Source of the DNA: Balneola sp. EhC07
Lineage (GTDB): Bacteria; Bacteroidota; Rhodothermia; Balneolales; Balneolaceae
NCBI RefSeq assembly: GCF_001650905.1
Contig: NZ_LXYG01000001.1
Location: 124,001-188,000, forward strand
DNA length: 64,000 nt
Reading direction: 5' to 3'
Shown here: in pieces, positions 25,701 through 34,373 of the stretch
Numbering within the stretch: the first letter of the stretch is position 1
Layout: each line of letters starts with the position of its first letter
The notes under the pieces: generated by a model
Databases searched by the model: none
Told to the model about the DNA's origin: nothing
Seen by the model: only the letters and a program-made list of their open reading frames with translations
Translations under genes and position numbers: made by a program

Positions 25701-25732
25701 TTAACTGATTCCAAATAAGTTATCGTCATCCC

Positions 25733-25750
25733 GTCCGCCAGCTGGCGGAC
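25733..25750. repeat. Perfect 18-bp palindrome (REP-like) between hisD and hisC
   Basis: GTCCGCCAGCTGGCGGAC is a perfect palindrome inside a longer unit that begins TCGTCATCCC and ends GAGATGACAA, a layout shared by many Bacteroidota intergenic repeats. It lies within the his cluster transcript and could stabilise or attenuate the downstream part. Confidence 0.65.
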
Positions 25751-25826
25751 AGGAAGACCTATGCTTTGATAAAAAAAGGAGTTTTTCAGAGGTCTCTCAT
25801 TCATTCGAGATGACAAAGAAAAAGCA

Positions 25827-27137
25827 TCATTCATCAGTATCCCCCAAAGTTTTCAACCGAATACTCACCGCATTTTTATGAGCATGTAGTTCTTCAACTT
25901 CCGCAAGAGTTTCAACGGTTTTACCGATGTTTCTCAAGCCTTCTTCCGTTAAAGTTTGCATGGTTATGGATTTTTGATAAGAACTCAGATTTACTCCACT
26001 ATACATTTTTGCATATCCATAAGTCGGTAAAGTATGGTTGGTTCCTGAGGCATAATCTCCAACGCTTTCGGGAGTCAAATTTCCTAAGAAAACCGATCCT
26101 GCGTTGATGATCTCATCTTTGTAGTCTTCAGAATTTTCAACATTCAGGATCAAGTGTTCCGGCGCGTATTCATTGGAAAATGAAATGGCTTGTTCAATGT
26201 TATCAACTTCTATTACAAAACTTTGGTTAAGAGCTTGCTTAGCAATTTCTTTTCTTGGAAGTTCATTCAGCTGAGATTCTAATTCTGAATTGAAAGAGTT
26301 CATATCGAAGTCAGGAGTAGAAACCAACACTACTTGACTGTCTTTTCCATGTTCGGCTTGAGAAAGAAGATCCGCAGCTACAAATGCTGGGTTAGCTTGC
26401 TTGTCTGCAATCACCAACACTTCTGAAGGTCCCGCAGGCATATCAATGCTAATTTGGGCATCGCTGTTTTGAAGGATCATTTTTGCAGCAGTCACAAATT
26501 GATTTCCGGGACCGAGAATTTTATCCACTTTTGGTACAGATTCCGTTCCCAATGCCAAAGCTGCAACCGCCTGAGCTCCACCTGCTTTAAGGATATAATT
26601 GACCTTAGCTTTTTGAGCGATATAAATGATCTCAGGTGCAATATTTCCGTCTTTTTGAGGAGGAGTAGCCAATACAACCTGTTCACATCCGGCGATCATA
26701 GCAGGAATTGCCAACATCATTGCAGAGGAAGGCAAAACTGCAGTTCCACCCGGAACATATAATCCAACTCGTTGGATCGCTTTGGTTACTCTCGAACATT
26801 TTACACCCGGCATGGTTTCCACATCCAGTTTCATTGTTCGTTGAGCACGGTGAAATCTGAAAATATTATCAAATGCAGTATCAATAGCTTTTTTTACTTC
26901 TTCATCCATATCAACTTCGATCTTATTCGGATCAAATACCGGGTTATCGATATCAACTCCATCAAACTCTTTCGTGTAAGTTTTTAAAGCAGAATCGCCA
27001 TCTGTTTCGATGCGATCAATAATCGGCTGAACTATACCAAATATAGATTTGAAATCGATCTTTGGACGTTCGGTCAGTTTACTGATCTCGTCATTTGCAA
27101 GATTTTTATACTGATATGTTTTCATTTTAATGCTCAA
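25827..27137 (-). CDS. hisD: Histidinol dehydrogenase HisD
   Basis: A 436-residue NAD-dependent enzyme oxidising histidinol to histidine. Motifs: RVGLYVPGGTAVLPSSAMMLAIP, CEQVVLATPP, AGGAQAVAALALGTES, GPGNQFVTAAK, DMPAGPSEVLVIAD, LLSQAEHGKDSQ and APEHLIL, together with GDYASGTNHTLPT near the end. The ATG at 27125 (MKTYQYKNL) could be the true start instead of 27137. It starts 31 bp after hisG. Confidence 0.95.
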   Translation of the reverse strand: MSIKMKTYQYKNLANDEISKLTERPKIDFKSIFGIVQPIIDRIETDGDSALKTYTKEFDGVDIDNPVFDPNKIEVDMDEEVKKAIDTAFDNIFRFHRAQRTMKLDVETMPGVKCSRVTKAIQRVGLYVPGGTAVLPSSAMMLAIPAMIAGCEQVVLATPPQKDGNIAPEIIYIAQKAKVNYILKAGGAQAVAALALGTESVPKVDKILGPGNQFVTAAKMILQNSDAQISIDMPAGPSEVLVIADKQANPAFVAADLLSQAEHGKDSQVVLVSTPDFDMNSFNSELESQLNELPRKEIAKQALNQSFVIEVDNIEQAISFSNEYAPEHLILNVENSEDYKDEIINAGSVFLGNLTPESVGDYASGTNHTLPTYGYAKMYSGVNLSSYQKSITMQTLTEEGLRNIGKTVETLAEVEELHAHKNAVSIRLKTLGDTDE

Positions 27138-27168
27138 TGGTTATTAGATATTGAGTTTTGGAATTCGT

Positions 27169-28050
27169 TTATAGGATCATGCTTTCAATTGGCAACATCA
27201 CAATATCAGTAGCACCAACTTCTTTTAATTCTTCCATTACCGTCCAGAATTTTGTGATCGGAATCACGGTGTGAATGGCAACCATATCACTTTCAGCTAA
27301 AGGCACAATGGTCGGACTTTTCATAGAAGGAATAATTGCTTTCACTTTTTCGATGGAAGCGGTAGGGGCGTTCATCATAATGTAACGACTCTTTTTTGCT
27401 TGCTGATAACCATCGATTCTGACTAAAAACTTCTCGATCAGTTCTTTCTTTCCTTCCGAAAGTTCCTGATTTGTTTGAATCAATTCTGTTTCAGATTCCA
27501 TAATGGTAATCAATTCTTCCAGGCCGTTTGCACGAAGTGTTCCGCCTGTTGATACCAAGTCAGCAATAGCATCGGCAACACCTAATTGAGGAGTAATTTC
27601 TACTGCACCGGATATTTCAACCAGTTTTACGTTGATATTCTGCTCTTCAAAATATTTTTGAGTGATAAAAGGATAGCTGGTGGCTATGGTTTTTCCTTCA
27701 AAATCGGAGGCTGATTTAAGTGGTCCATTTTTTGGAGCAGCAATAGATAATCTGCAACGTCCGTAATTCAATCCTCTCAGAACGGTTACATCCGAATTTT
27801 TCTCGGCACGTTCATTGGCACCCACAAAACCAAGATCACAAATCCCATCCTGTACATATTCGGGAATATCATCATCACGAAGGAGCAGGAGCTCAACATC
27901 GAAATTGCGGGTTTTAACCATCAGGTTTCGTTTATAGTTGTCAAACTCCACGCCGATGCCTTGTAACAAGCTCACGGTTTTATCAGTTAGCCGGCCACTT
28001 TTTTGAATAGCAATGCGTAGAGAAGTCGAAGAATCTTTCGATCGGGTCAT
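27169..28050 (-). CDS. hisG: ATP phosphoribosyltransferase HisG, long form
   Basis: A 293-residue HisG of the long, HisZ-independent form. The catalytic part has RIAIQKSGRLTDKT, DLGFVGANERAEK and DLVSTGGTLRANGLEEL. The C-terminal 75 or so residues (SRYIMMNAPTASIEKVKAIIP and following) form the ACT-like regulatory domain that binds histidine, so feedback inhibition is expected. It is the first gene of the cluster and is preceded 64 bp upstream by a His-rich leader peptide. Confidence 0.95.
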   Translation of the reverse strand: MTRSKDSSTSLRIAIQKSGRLTDKTVSLLQGIGVEFDNYKRNLMVKTRNFDVELLLLRDDDIPEYVQDGICDLGFVGANERAEKNSDVTVLRGLNYGRCRLSIAAPKNGPLKSASDFEGKTIATSYPFITQKYFEEQNINVKLVEISGAVEITPQLGVADAIADLVSTGGTLRANGLEELITIMESETELIQTNQELSEGKKELIEKFLVRIDGYQQAKKSRYIMMNAPTASIEKVKAIIPSMKSPTIVPLAESDMVAIHTVIPITKFWTVMEELKEVGATDIVMLPIESMIL

Positions 28051-28114
28051 AAGTCAGTAAAATTGTAATTGTAGTAGTAAGAATTAAGAAAAATATGTGA
28101 AAAACAGACGCTAT

Positions 28115-28192
28115 TTACGCGTGATGATGTCCTTGATGAAGATGATGGACACCATGATGGAGGTGGGTAGTATGTAGATTTTTTCTGTTCAC
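28115..28192 (-). CDS. hisL: His-operon leader peptide (10 His in 25 residues)
   Basis: A GTG-started 25-codon frame encodes MNRKNLHTTHLHHGVHHLHQ followed by GHHHA and a TAA. Ten of 25 residues are histidine. An in-frame TGA lies 4 codons upstream, so no longer start exists. It ends 64 bp before hisG and is read in the same direction, exactly the design of amino-acid-operon leaders: ribosome stalling on His codons when charged tRNA-His is scarce alters leader RNA folding. A full terminator/antiterminator pair is not clear by eye. Confidence 0.72.
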   Translation of the reverse strand: MNRKNLHTTHLHHGVHHLHQGHHHA

Positions 28193-28196
28193 GGCT

Positions 28197-28227
28197 CAAA
28201 GATAGTGATAAGTTGGTTATGGACAAA
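28197..28227 (-). promoter_or_regulatory. Candidate Bacteroidota-type promoter of the his leader
   Basis: On the minus strand TTTG (28227-28224) is followed after 19 bp by TATCTTTG (28204-28197), matching the Bacteroidota sigma consensus TTTG-N19-TAnnTTTG. Transcription would begin close to the GTG of the leader peptide, so the leader mRNA would be almost leaderless. This is a pattern match only. Confidence 0.5.
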
Positions 28228-28358
28228 TAGCGATTCTTAAAAAATCGATAAAATCATAAAACCCGTTTTCAAATATTAGAGTTTCCTTAAATTGGAAATG
28301 ATTTTGAAGCCCTTTAACGATATCTTTAACTTCTGTTAAAAATAATATAATAGATTAC

Positions 28359-28604
28359 ATGAAAACGATTGCTCAACTAACATACATTCCACTGGAAACA
28401 CATAACCCAAGAGAGAAAGTACAGGATCTTCTAGAGCATCTTGCTCAATTTGATGTTCAGATCGAAGTGGGGTATTTGGCAACAACTATAATCGGACATC
28501 CAGATGTCGTTTTTGAAGCTATTCAGGAACTGTACAAGATCATGGCTGTAGAGTCTTCTAAGTTCAGATTTCATGTTGAATTGCTAAGTCCGGAAGCCGG
28601 TTAA
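28359..28604 (+). CDS. Thiamine-binding (DUF77/YkoF-like) small protein
   Basis: An 81-residue ferredoxin-like alpha/beta protein. The order strand (KTIAQLTYIPLE), helix (REKVQDLLEHLAQF), strand (VQIEVGYLATTIIG), helix (DVVFEAIQELYKIM) and strand (FRFHVELLSP) fits the DUF77 thiamine-binding family, whose members bind thiamine or related ligands in the cytoplasm. No thiamine gene lies nearby and no riboswitch is seen upstream. The call rests on fold order and spacing. Confidence 0.52.
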   Translation: MKTIAQLTYIPLETHNPREKVQDLLEHLAQFDVQIEVGYLATTIIGHPDVVFEAIQELYKIMAVESSKFRFHVELLSPEAG

Positions 28605-28672
28605 AAAATAATTTAAAAAATTTTGTAAGGAATCAGTTTGAAACTGTCTTACTTGCAAAACGGATAAATTGT

Positions 28673-28987
28673 ATGAGACCAAAATATTATATTTACATAG
28701 TTAGTAATCGTTCAAAAATGATCTATATCGGGTTAACCAACGACCTGAAGAATATTCTTAAAAAGCACCGCTCTCTCAGAATGAACTGTACCAAAGGAAA
28801 TTTTGGATTGAATAAACTGGTACATGTAGAAGAATATTACGATATCGATCAGGCCATAAAACGGGAAGAAGAATTGAAAAAAGCTCCACGATCATTTAAA
28901 TCCAAGTTGCTTTCTTACTCCAATCCTTCCTGGGAGTGCGTTCAAAGCTACTGGATGGAGAACATGGAAAGGGCGATCGCTAAATAA
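28673..28987 (+). CDS. GIY-YIG endonuclease-like protein
   Basis: A 104-residue single-domain protein. The GIY strand appears as YYIYIVSNR, the YIG strand as MIYIGLTNDL, a conserved basic residue follows in LKKHRS, and the glutamate lies in KREEELKK. The closing SYSNPSWECVQ matches the NP-x-W tail of UvrC-like GIY-YIG proteins of Bacteroidota. Such small proteins are of unknown biological role; nuclease activity is often assumed. A decayed relative is at 4768-4971. It is 69 bp after the previous gene on the same strand. Confidence 0.8.
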   Translation: MRPKYYIYIVSNRSKMIYIGLTNDLKNILKKHRSLRMNCTKGNFGLNKLVHVEEYYDIDQAIKREEELKKAPRSFKSKLLSYSNPSWECVQSYWMENMERAIAK

Positions 28988-29071
28988 TCAGTAAGTTTAA
29001 TAATACGCTTTAGTACCTCATTCCTTCTTTGTATCTTTACAGGCTTATAAAGAGACGGACTAAAAGCTTAT

Positions 29072-30874
29072 ATGAACAACATTCGTAATTTTTGCATAAT
29101 TGCTCACATCGATCACGGGAAATCTACACTCGCTGATCGCCTTTTGCAATCTACAGGTACAATCAGTGAAAGAGAAATGCAGGAGCAGGTTCTGGACGAT
29201 ATGGATCTGGAACGAGAGCGTGGTATTACGATCAAAAGCCACGCCATTAAAATAGATTATAAGCGTCCAAACGGTGAGCAATACAGTTTTAACCTCATTG
29301 ATACACCAGGTCACGTTGACTTTGCATATGAAGTTTCCCGCGCACTAAAAGCTTGTGAAGGAGCTATTCTAGTTGTGGATGCCGCTCAGGGAATTGAAGC
29401 TCAAACCATATCGAATTTATATCAGGCGATAGATCAGAATCTGGAAATTATTCCTGTACTCAATAAAATTGACTTGCCGGGCGCTGATCCGGAGGGCATC
29501 GGACAGCAGGTTATCGATCTCATCGGTTGTGACCGAGAAGAAATTTTGCACGTTTCCGGAAAAACAGGCGAAGGTGTTCCCGCTTTACTTGAGGCTATTG
29601 TGGAAAGAGTTCCGGGTCCAAAAAGAGACGACGACAAACCGTTAAGAGCACTGATCTTCGATTCAGTCTTTAATACCTACAGAGGTTCTGTGGCTTATGT
29701 TCGTGTAATGGAAGGAACTTTGAAAAAAGGTCAGGCTTTCAAATTCATGGCGAACAAGGAAGAATATAATGCAGAGGACATTGGATATCTGAGAATGAAA
29801 TATGAGCCTGCTAAAGAACTTAAAGCAGGTGAAGTTGGCTATGTGATCGGAAGTGTGAAATCTTTGCAGGATGTAAGAGTAGGTGATACGATCACTACTG
29901 TTAATAATCCTGCTACGGAAGCAATTCCGGGATATCAGGAATCAAAGCCAATGGTTTTCTCTGGAATTTATCCTACACAAGCAGAAGATTTTGAAGATCT
30001 GCGTTCAGCGCTGGAAAAACTACAGTTGAACGATGCGTCTCTATCTTACGAACCTGAAACATCCAAGGCGTTAGGTTTTGGTTTCAGAGCGGGATTTCTT
30101 GGATTGCTCCATATGGAAATTGTTCAGGAGCGACTGGATCGTGAGTTCAATATTGATATTATCACAACGGTTCCAAACGTTCAGTATGAAGTTAAGCTGG
30201 AAGAGGGCAAATCTATTCAGGTGGACAACCCGAGTCAAATGCCCGAAGTTGCTGACATTGATGCTATTTTTGAGCCGTATATAAAGGCAAGCATAATAAC
30301 CCCTGCGGATTACATCGGTCCGATCATGAAATTATGCCAGGAAAGAAGAGGTATTTACGTAAATCAGATATTCATGCAAAATAATCGGGTCGAAATTACG
30401 TATGAGATTCCGATGGCTGAAGTTGTTTTTGATTTCTACGATAAATTGAAATCAGGAACCCGTGGTTACGCCTCATTGGATTACGAATTCATCGAATACA
30501 GAAAAGGAGATCTGGTTCGATTAGATATTCTGTTGAATGGGGAACAGGTGGATGCACTTTCGAGTATTACCCACCGCGACAAAGCATATTATCAAGGACG
30601 ACGTGTTTGCGCAAAGTTGAAGGAACTAATTCCAAGACAGCAATATGAAGTAGCGGTTCAGGCAGCAATTGGTAGTAGAATTATTGCAAGAGATTCTGTG
30701 AGAGCATTGCGTAAAGATGTGACGGCAAAATGTTATGGTGGAGATATTTCACGTAAAAGAAAACTTCTTGAAAAACAGAAAGAAGGTAAAAAGAGAATGA
30801 AACAGGTAGGATCAGTAGAAATTCCTCAAGAGGCATTTTTAGCAGTTCTATCAATGGATGAGGACGACAGATAA
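29072..30874 (+). CDS. lepA: Elongation factor 4 (LepA)
   Basis: A 600-residue translational GTPase with normal length. G1 is [14 protein letters not shown]2 lies in the RERGITIKS block, G3 is DTPGHVDF and G4 is NKIDLPGAD. The unique LepA C-terminal domain is present ([20 protein letters not shown]). LepA acts on elongating or initiating ribosomes, particularly under ionic or cold stress. Its stop is directly followed by the ATG of the next gene (TAAATG), and lepB comes after that, the well-known lepA-lepB pairing. Confidence 0.96.
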   Translation: MNNIRNFCIIAHIDHGKSTLADRLLQSTGTISEREMQEQVLDDMDLERERGITIKSHAIKIDYKRPNGEQYSFNLIDTPGHVDFAYEVSRALKACEGAILVVDAAQGIEAQTISNLYQAIDQNLEIIPVLNKIDLPGADPEGIGQQVIDLIGCDREEILHVSGKTGEGVPALLEAIVERVPGPKRDDDKPLRALIFDSVFNTYRGSVAYVRVMEGTLKKGQAFKFMANKEEYNAEDIGYLRMKYEPAKELKAGEVGYVIGSVKSLQDVRVGDTITTVNNPATEAIPGYQESKPMVFSGIYPTQAEDFEDLRSALEKLQLNDASLSYEPETSKALGFGFRAGFLGLLHMEIVQERLDREFNIDIITTVPNVQYEVKLEEGKSIQVDNPSQMPEVADIDAIFEPYIKASIITPADYIGPIMKLCQERRGIYVNQIFMQNNRVEITYEIPMAEVVFDFYDKLKSGTRGYASLDYEFIEYRKGDLVRLDILLNGEQVDALSSITHRDKAYYQGRRVCAKLKELIPRQQYEVAVQAAIGSRIIARDSVRALRKDVTAKCYGGDISRKRKLLEKQKEGKKRMKQVGSVEIPQEAFLAVLSMDEDDR

Positions 30875-31474
30875 ATGAGAGACTTTAAGAAAGTAATACT
30901 TTCAATTTTTGTAATCGGAATTTTTCTAAGCAGTTCAGCAATGGCTCAATTTGAAGAACCGGAAATAATGAAAGTAGAGAATGAAGACGTTGCTGATTAC
31001 GAGGCAAAGATCAGAAGCTTCAATTTAACAGGGCAAGGTTTGTACGGACAAACTACTATCGATGGAATGTCTTCACTTGAAATACGAGCTTTACTGCAGG
31101 GTGCATTTGGTGATCCTACTAAAAATCTGGAAAGTCTGACTAAAGAAAAGAATTTCAGATTGGCTAAAGCCATTCAATTTGAATACTGGTTTTTTGTGGA
31201 CGATCCAATTGCAGATGAACCTGTGCCTTTACTGGTGCTTGATTTTACAGGTCCTTTTGGAAACGGCGTAACTTTTGGAGCGGCGAGTAAGTATGTGGAC
31301 TTGATGCCACAAATAATGAGAACTTTTGAGAAAGCACTATTGGAAGCAGAGCCCGCTGAATTTTCAGACTATTACTTCGAAGAACAACGAATGAAATGGT
31401 ATCTGATAGAAAGCGATGGAAAAAACCATGAGGTTAAACCAATTAAACAACCTTCTCACATCAAACTTAATTAA
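30875..31474 (+). CDS. Exported protein of unknown function between lepA and lepB
   Basis: A 199-residue protein with a signal peptide (MRDFKKVILSIFVIGIFLSS, cleavage near AMA-QF). The mature part has a predicted globular alpha/beta domain with SLEIRALLQGAFGDP, FEYWFFVDDP and LLVLDFTGPFGNGVTFG. I do not recognise it. Its immediate position between lepA and signal peptidase suggests that it is a resident of this operon in related genomes. It is secreted to the periplasm. Confidence 0.75.
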   Translation: MRDFKKVILSIFVIGIFLSSSAMAQFEEPEIMKVENEDVADYEAKIRSFNLTGQGLYGQTTIDGMSSLEIRALLQGAFGDPTKNLESLTKEKNFRLAKAIQFEYWFFVDDPIADEPVPLLVLDFTGPFGNGVTFGAASKYVDLMPQIMRTFEKALLEAEPAEFSDYYFEEQRMKWYLIESDGKNHEVKPIKQPSHIKLN

Positions 31475-31483
31475 ACGAATACA

Positions 31484-32617
31484 TTGGAAGACAAAAAAAC
31501 TGATGAGCAGGAAAAAAGCTCATTTTGGCAAAGAAGGAAGGAAAGATTAGAAGAAGATAAAAAGGCAAAGTCCTGGTTAAGGGAATGGGTTGATGCATTG
31601 GTATTTGCCTTTTTTGCAGCGGCTATTCTTAGGGCTTTGATATTCGGATCTTATAAAATTCCAACTCCATCTATGGAGCAAAATCTGATGGTTGGGGATT
31701 TTCTGATCGTTTCAAATCTTACTTATGGACCAAGAACTCCGATGGGTGTATGTGTTCCGTTTACTCAATGGTGCTTACCCGGAGTTAAACTTCCGTCAAC
31801 TCGTATTCCGGGATTCCGTGATGTGGAAAGAAATGATATCATCGTATTTAATGTACCTCATGAGATCAAACCGATTTCCCAGAAGACCAATTATATAAAA
31901 CGAGCTGTTGCTGTGGCAGGGGATACATTGGAGATTCGGGACAAAGTGGTCTATATCAACGGGCAAAAAGAAGAAGACCATGAAGGTTTACAGCGCCATT
32001 ATTTTTTGAAAATGAACGACAGAGTTCGTTTAAGTGAAGCAAAAATGAAATCAGTGGGAGCCGGCGCACTTCAAAATGTTCCAGCAGGAAATGACCTTTT
32101 TATTGATTATATCGGTGATGATACTTATCGGGTTAATTTGACCAAAGAAGCTGTTGAAGAAATCCAAAACTGGCCGGAACTGGATTCATTATGGCTGAGC
32201 ATGACACCCGAAGGTGAAACAGACCGTGGCTATGCTTCCACTAGATCAACTTACGATTTTGCCAAAGCTTTCAGAAGTCAGGATAATTTTCCGCCCGTTG
32301 TAATTCCGTTCGAAGGTCAGCAAATTGAGTTAAACAATCAGAACTGGTTTATCTATAAAGATCTTATCGAACGATATGAAAGTAATCGTCTTGAGCGCAG
32401 AGATGGAAAGATCTTTATAAACGGGGAAGAGACTAATACTTATACCGTACAACAAAATTATTACTTTGCGATGGGAGATAATCGTGATAACAGTGAAGAC
32501 AGTCGTTTTTGGGGCTTTATTCCTAAAGATCACATCATTGGTAAAGGCTTCATCGTTTGGTATTCCCATGATAAAGGCGTTCCAAGGTTCAATCGCATTC
32601 TGAAATTGATAGAGTAA
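31484..32617 (+). CDS. lepB: Signal peptidase I (LepB)
   Basis: A 377-residue inner-membrane serine protease that removes signal peptides. The catalytic Ser is S63 in IPTPSMEQNL and the general base is K139 in NYIKRAVAVAGD. The C-terminal MGDNRDNSEDSRFWGFI box is intact, and one membrane segment lies at about residues 37-55. The start is the TTG at 31484, giving MEDKKTDEQEK. It is longer than E. coli LepB (324) owing to an insert of about 100 residues between the Lys and the C-terminal box. Cotranscribed after lepA. Confidence 0.92.
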   Translation: MEDKKTDEQEKSSFWQRRKERLEEDKKAKSWLREWVDALVFAFFAAAILRALIFGSYKIPTPSMEQNLMVGDFLIVSNLTYGPRTPMGVCVPFTQWCLPGVKLPSTRIPGFRDVERNDIIVFNVPHEIKPISQKTNYIKRAVAVAGDTLEIRDKVVYINGQKEEDHEGLQRHYFLKMNDRVRLSEAKMKSVGAGALQNVPAGNDLFIDYIGDDTYRVNLTKEAVEEIQNWPELDSLWLSMTPEGETDRGYASTRSTYDFAKAFRSQDNFPPVVIPFEGQQIELNNQNWFIYKDLIERYESNRLERRDGKIFINGEETNTYTVQQNYYFAMGDNRDNSEDSRFWGFIPKDHIIGKGFIVWYSHDKGVPRFNRILKLIE

Positions 32618-33007
32618 GTAGCGATGTCATTCTGAGCATACCTGCGAAGAATCTTCACGACTGGTTAACTACAGGTAATAAATTACTTTGTTCTTTTTTC
32701 GGTGAGAAAAGTCTTTGATGTGCAATGCTTGTTACTTTTGCCTTGATGCAAAAGTAACAAAAGATCAATAAGATTCTAAACTCCTCCCATCAAAAATCAA
32801 TCATCAGCGTTGATGGATATCTATCCTGATGGTTCGTCAGACAAAGAATCTTAGAGTTTTGACTTATTCCTTTAAACACAATCTGTTGTAACCCTCCACC
32901 TGTTTCAAAATTTTTGTGAGCTCATTTCTCTAAAAAGTTGAATTTTCCCATTTGCCTCCCTCACCAAACCTTATCATATTCTTCGATCAATTAACTATAT
33001 CTAAACG
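32618..33007. other. Intergenic region with REP-like hairpin
   Basis: No gene is evident in these 390 bases between lepB and the M24 peptidase. Besides the palindrome at 32729-32760, there is a GTCATTCTGAGC-CTGCGAAGAATCTT segment, a sequence type found as an intergenic repeat in many Bacteroidota. The last 100 bp are AT-rich and probably hold the peptidase promoter. Confidence 0.65.
32729..32760. repeat. REP-like palindrome (TTGTTACTTTTGC ... GCAAAAGTAACAA)
   Basis: Perfect 13-bp arms around a 6-base loop, the longest of three relatives (others at 5059 and 10879). The common core ACTTTTG/CAAAAGT with compensating changes outside the core points to a mobile or structurally selected repeat. 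Confidence 0.75.
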
Positions 33008-34360
33008 ATGAAAAAACTCGGATTTCTATTCCTTATTCTCCTATTCCTAATTCCTAATTCATTTGCTCAAAACGGATATCCGGAAATTCTTTCCATGAAA
33101 GAAAGAGCGGAAGTAATTGATGGTCTACTTGAGGATAAGATACAAACCGTGCTTCCCGATCTGATGAGAAGAACAGGAATTGACATGTGGGTGGTGGTTT
33201 CCAGAGAATACAATGAAGATCCTGTGATTGAAACACTACTTCCGGCTACCTGGTTGGCTGCAAGACGCAGAACCATCTTGGTGATGTACGATCAGGGAGA
33301 GGGCAAAGGTGTAGAAACACTGGCTGTTGCTAGATATGATGTTGGAACTACTTTCAAAAAAGCCTGGGATAAAGAAAAAGAACCGGACCAGTGGAAAAGA
33401 CTGAAGGAGATCATAGAAGAAAGAAACCCAAAAAAGATCGGAGTTAATCAAAGTGATGATTGGGGTTTGGCGGATGGAATAGTTGCAACTGATCTTCAGG
33501 AAATGAAATCTGCAATCGGAAAAAAATACTCAGAACGAATTGTTTCTGCAGAGAAACTGGCGGTTGGTTGGTTAGAAACACGATCAGCAAAGGAAATGAC
33601 GATCTATCCTCAAATCGTACGAATTGCACATAAAATTATAGAACAAGGGTTTTCAGATGAAGTCATTCAACCAGGAGTTACAACAACCAACGATATAGTT
33701 TGGTGGTTTAGAGAAAAAATAAGAGAACTGAAATTGATTACCTGGTTTCACCCGAGTGTTTCTATCCAAAGAGCAGATCCGGAATCGTTTGATCACCTCA
33801 GATCTTTTTCCAGCCGACCTGATAACAATGTGATCATGCCCGGAGACTTGCTCCATGTAGATTTTGGAATAACGTATCTGCGCTTAAATACAGATACTCA
33901 ACAACATGCGTATATCCTTCGACCCGGAGAAACGGAAGTGCCTGAATATTTAAATAAAGCTTTTGATAACGGAAACCGACTTCAGGATATCTTTACCAAT
34001 AACTTCAAAGAAGGCAGAACCGGAAATGAAGTTTTAAAAATGTCCAGAGAGCAGGCTATTGCTGAAGGTATCAAGCCAAGTATCTATACACACCCGATTG
34101 GTTATCATGGTCATGCTGCAGGAACAACTTTAGGAATGTGGGATTCTCAGGGCGGAGTACCGGGAAGTGGAGATTATCCTTTGCATTTAAATACAGCCTA
34201 TTCCATAGAATTAAATGCCGCCACGTTTATTGAAGAATGGGGAAAGGAGATCCGGATCATGTTGGAAGAAGATGCTTTCTTTGACGAAACCGGTGTTTGG
34301 TATATTGATGGGAGACAGAAAGAAATTATGATGATTCCGAGAATTCCGGCAAAGCAGTAA
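33008..34360 (+). CDS. Exported M24-family metallopeptidase (Xaa-Pro aminopeptidase-like)
   Basis: A 450-residue protein with a signal peptide (MKKLGFLFLILLFLIPNSFA), so it acts in the periplasm or outside. The C-terminal creatinase/pita-bread domain contains the metal-ligand pattern: D in LLHVDFGITYL and D in LNTDTQQH, H in HPIGYHGH, E in SIELNAAT and E in IMLEEDAFF. The N-terminal half is a creatinase-like domain (RRRTILVMYD). Substrate specificity is unknown. It ends 13 bp before the first acyl-CoA ligase, which may share its transcript. Confidence 0.85.
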   Translation: MKKLGFLFLILLFLIPNSFAQNGYPEILSMKERAEVIDGLLEDKIQTVLPDLMRRTGIDMWVVVSREYNEDPVIETLLPATWLAARRRTILVMYDQGEGKGVETLAVARYDVGTTFKKAWDKEKEPDQWKRLKEIIEERNPKKIGVNQSDDWGLADGIVATDLQEMKSAIGKKYSERIVSAEKLAVGWLETRSAKEMTIYPQIVRIAHKIIEQGFSDEVIQPGVTTTNDIVWWFREKIRELKLITWFHPSVSIQRADPESFDHLRSFSSRPDNNVIMPGDLLHVDFGITYLRLNTDTQQHAYILRPGETEVPEYLNKAFDNGNRLQDIFTNNFKEGRTGNEVLKMSREQAIAEGIKPSIYTHPIGYHGHAAGTTLGMWDSQGGVPGSGDYPLHLNTAYSIELNAATFIEEWGKEIRIMLEEDAFFDETGVWYIDGRQKEIMMIPRIPAKQ

Positions 34361-34373
34361 AAATTTCAGAAGA

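Larger units (their letters stand above)
28051..28358. other. Divergent control region of the his cluster
   Basis: The stretch between hisG and the thiamine-binding-type gene contains the His-rich leader ORF, its candidate promoter and, toward the right, AT-rich sequence probably carrying the promoter of the rightward gene (a TAATATAATAG block lies about 10 nt before the ATG at 28359). The leader end can form a 7-bp stem (GGTGTCC/GGACATC on the minus strand) overlapping the His codons. A weak ACGC/GCGT stem followed by CTGTTTTTC lies right after its stop codon. Confidence 0.6.

Noticed and set aside
28115-28192. His-rich short frame as a metal-binding or His-tag-like peptide
   Set aside because: Its position directly before hisG on the same strand and its length fit an amino-acid operon leader better.
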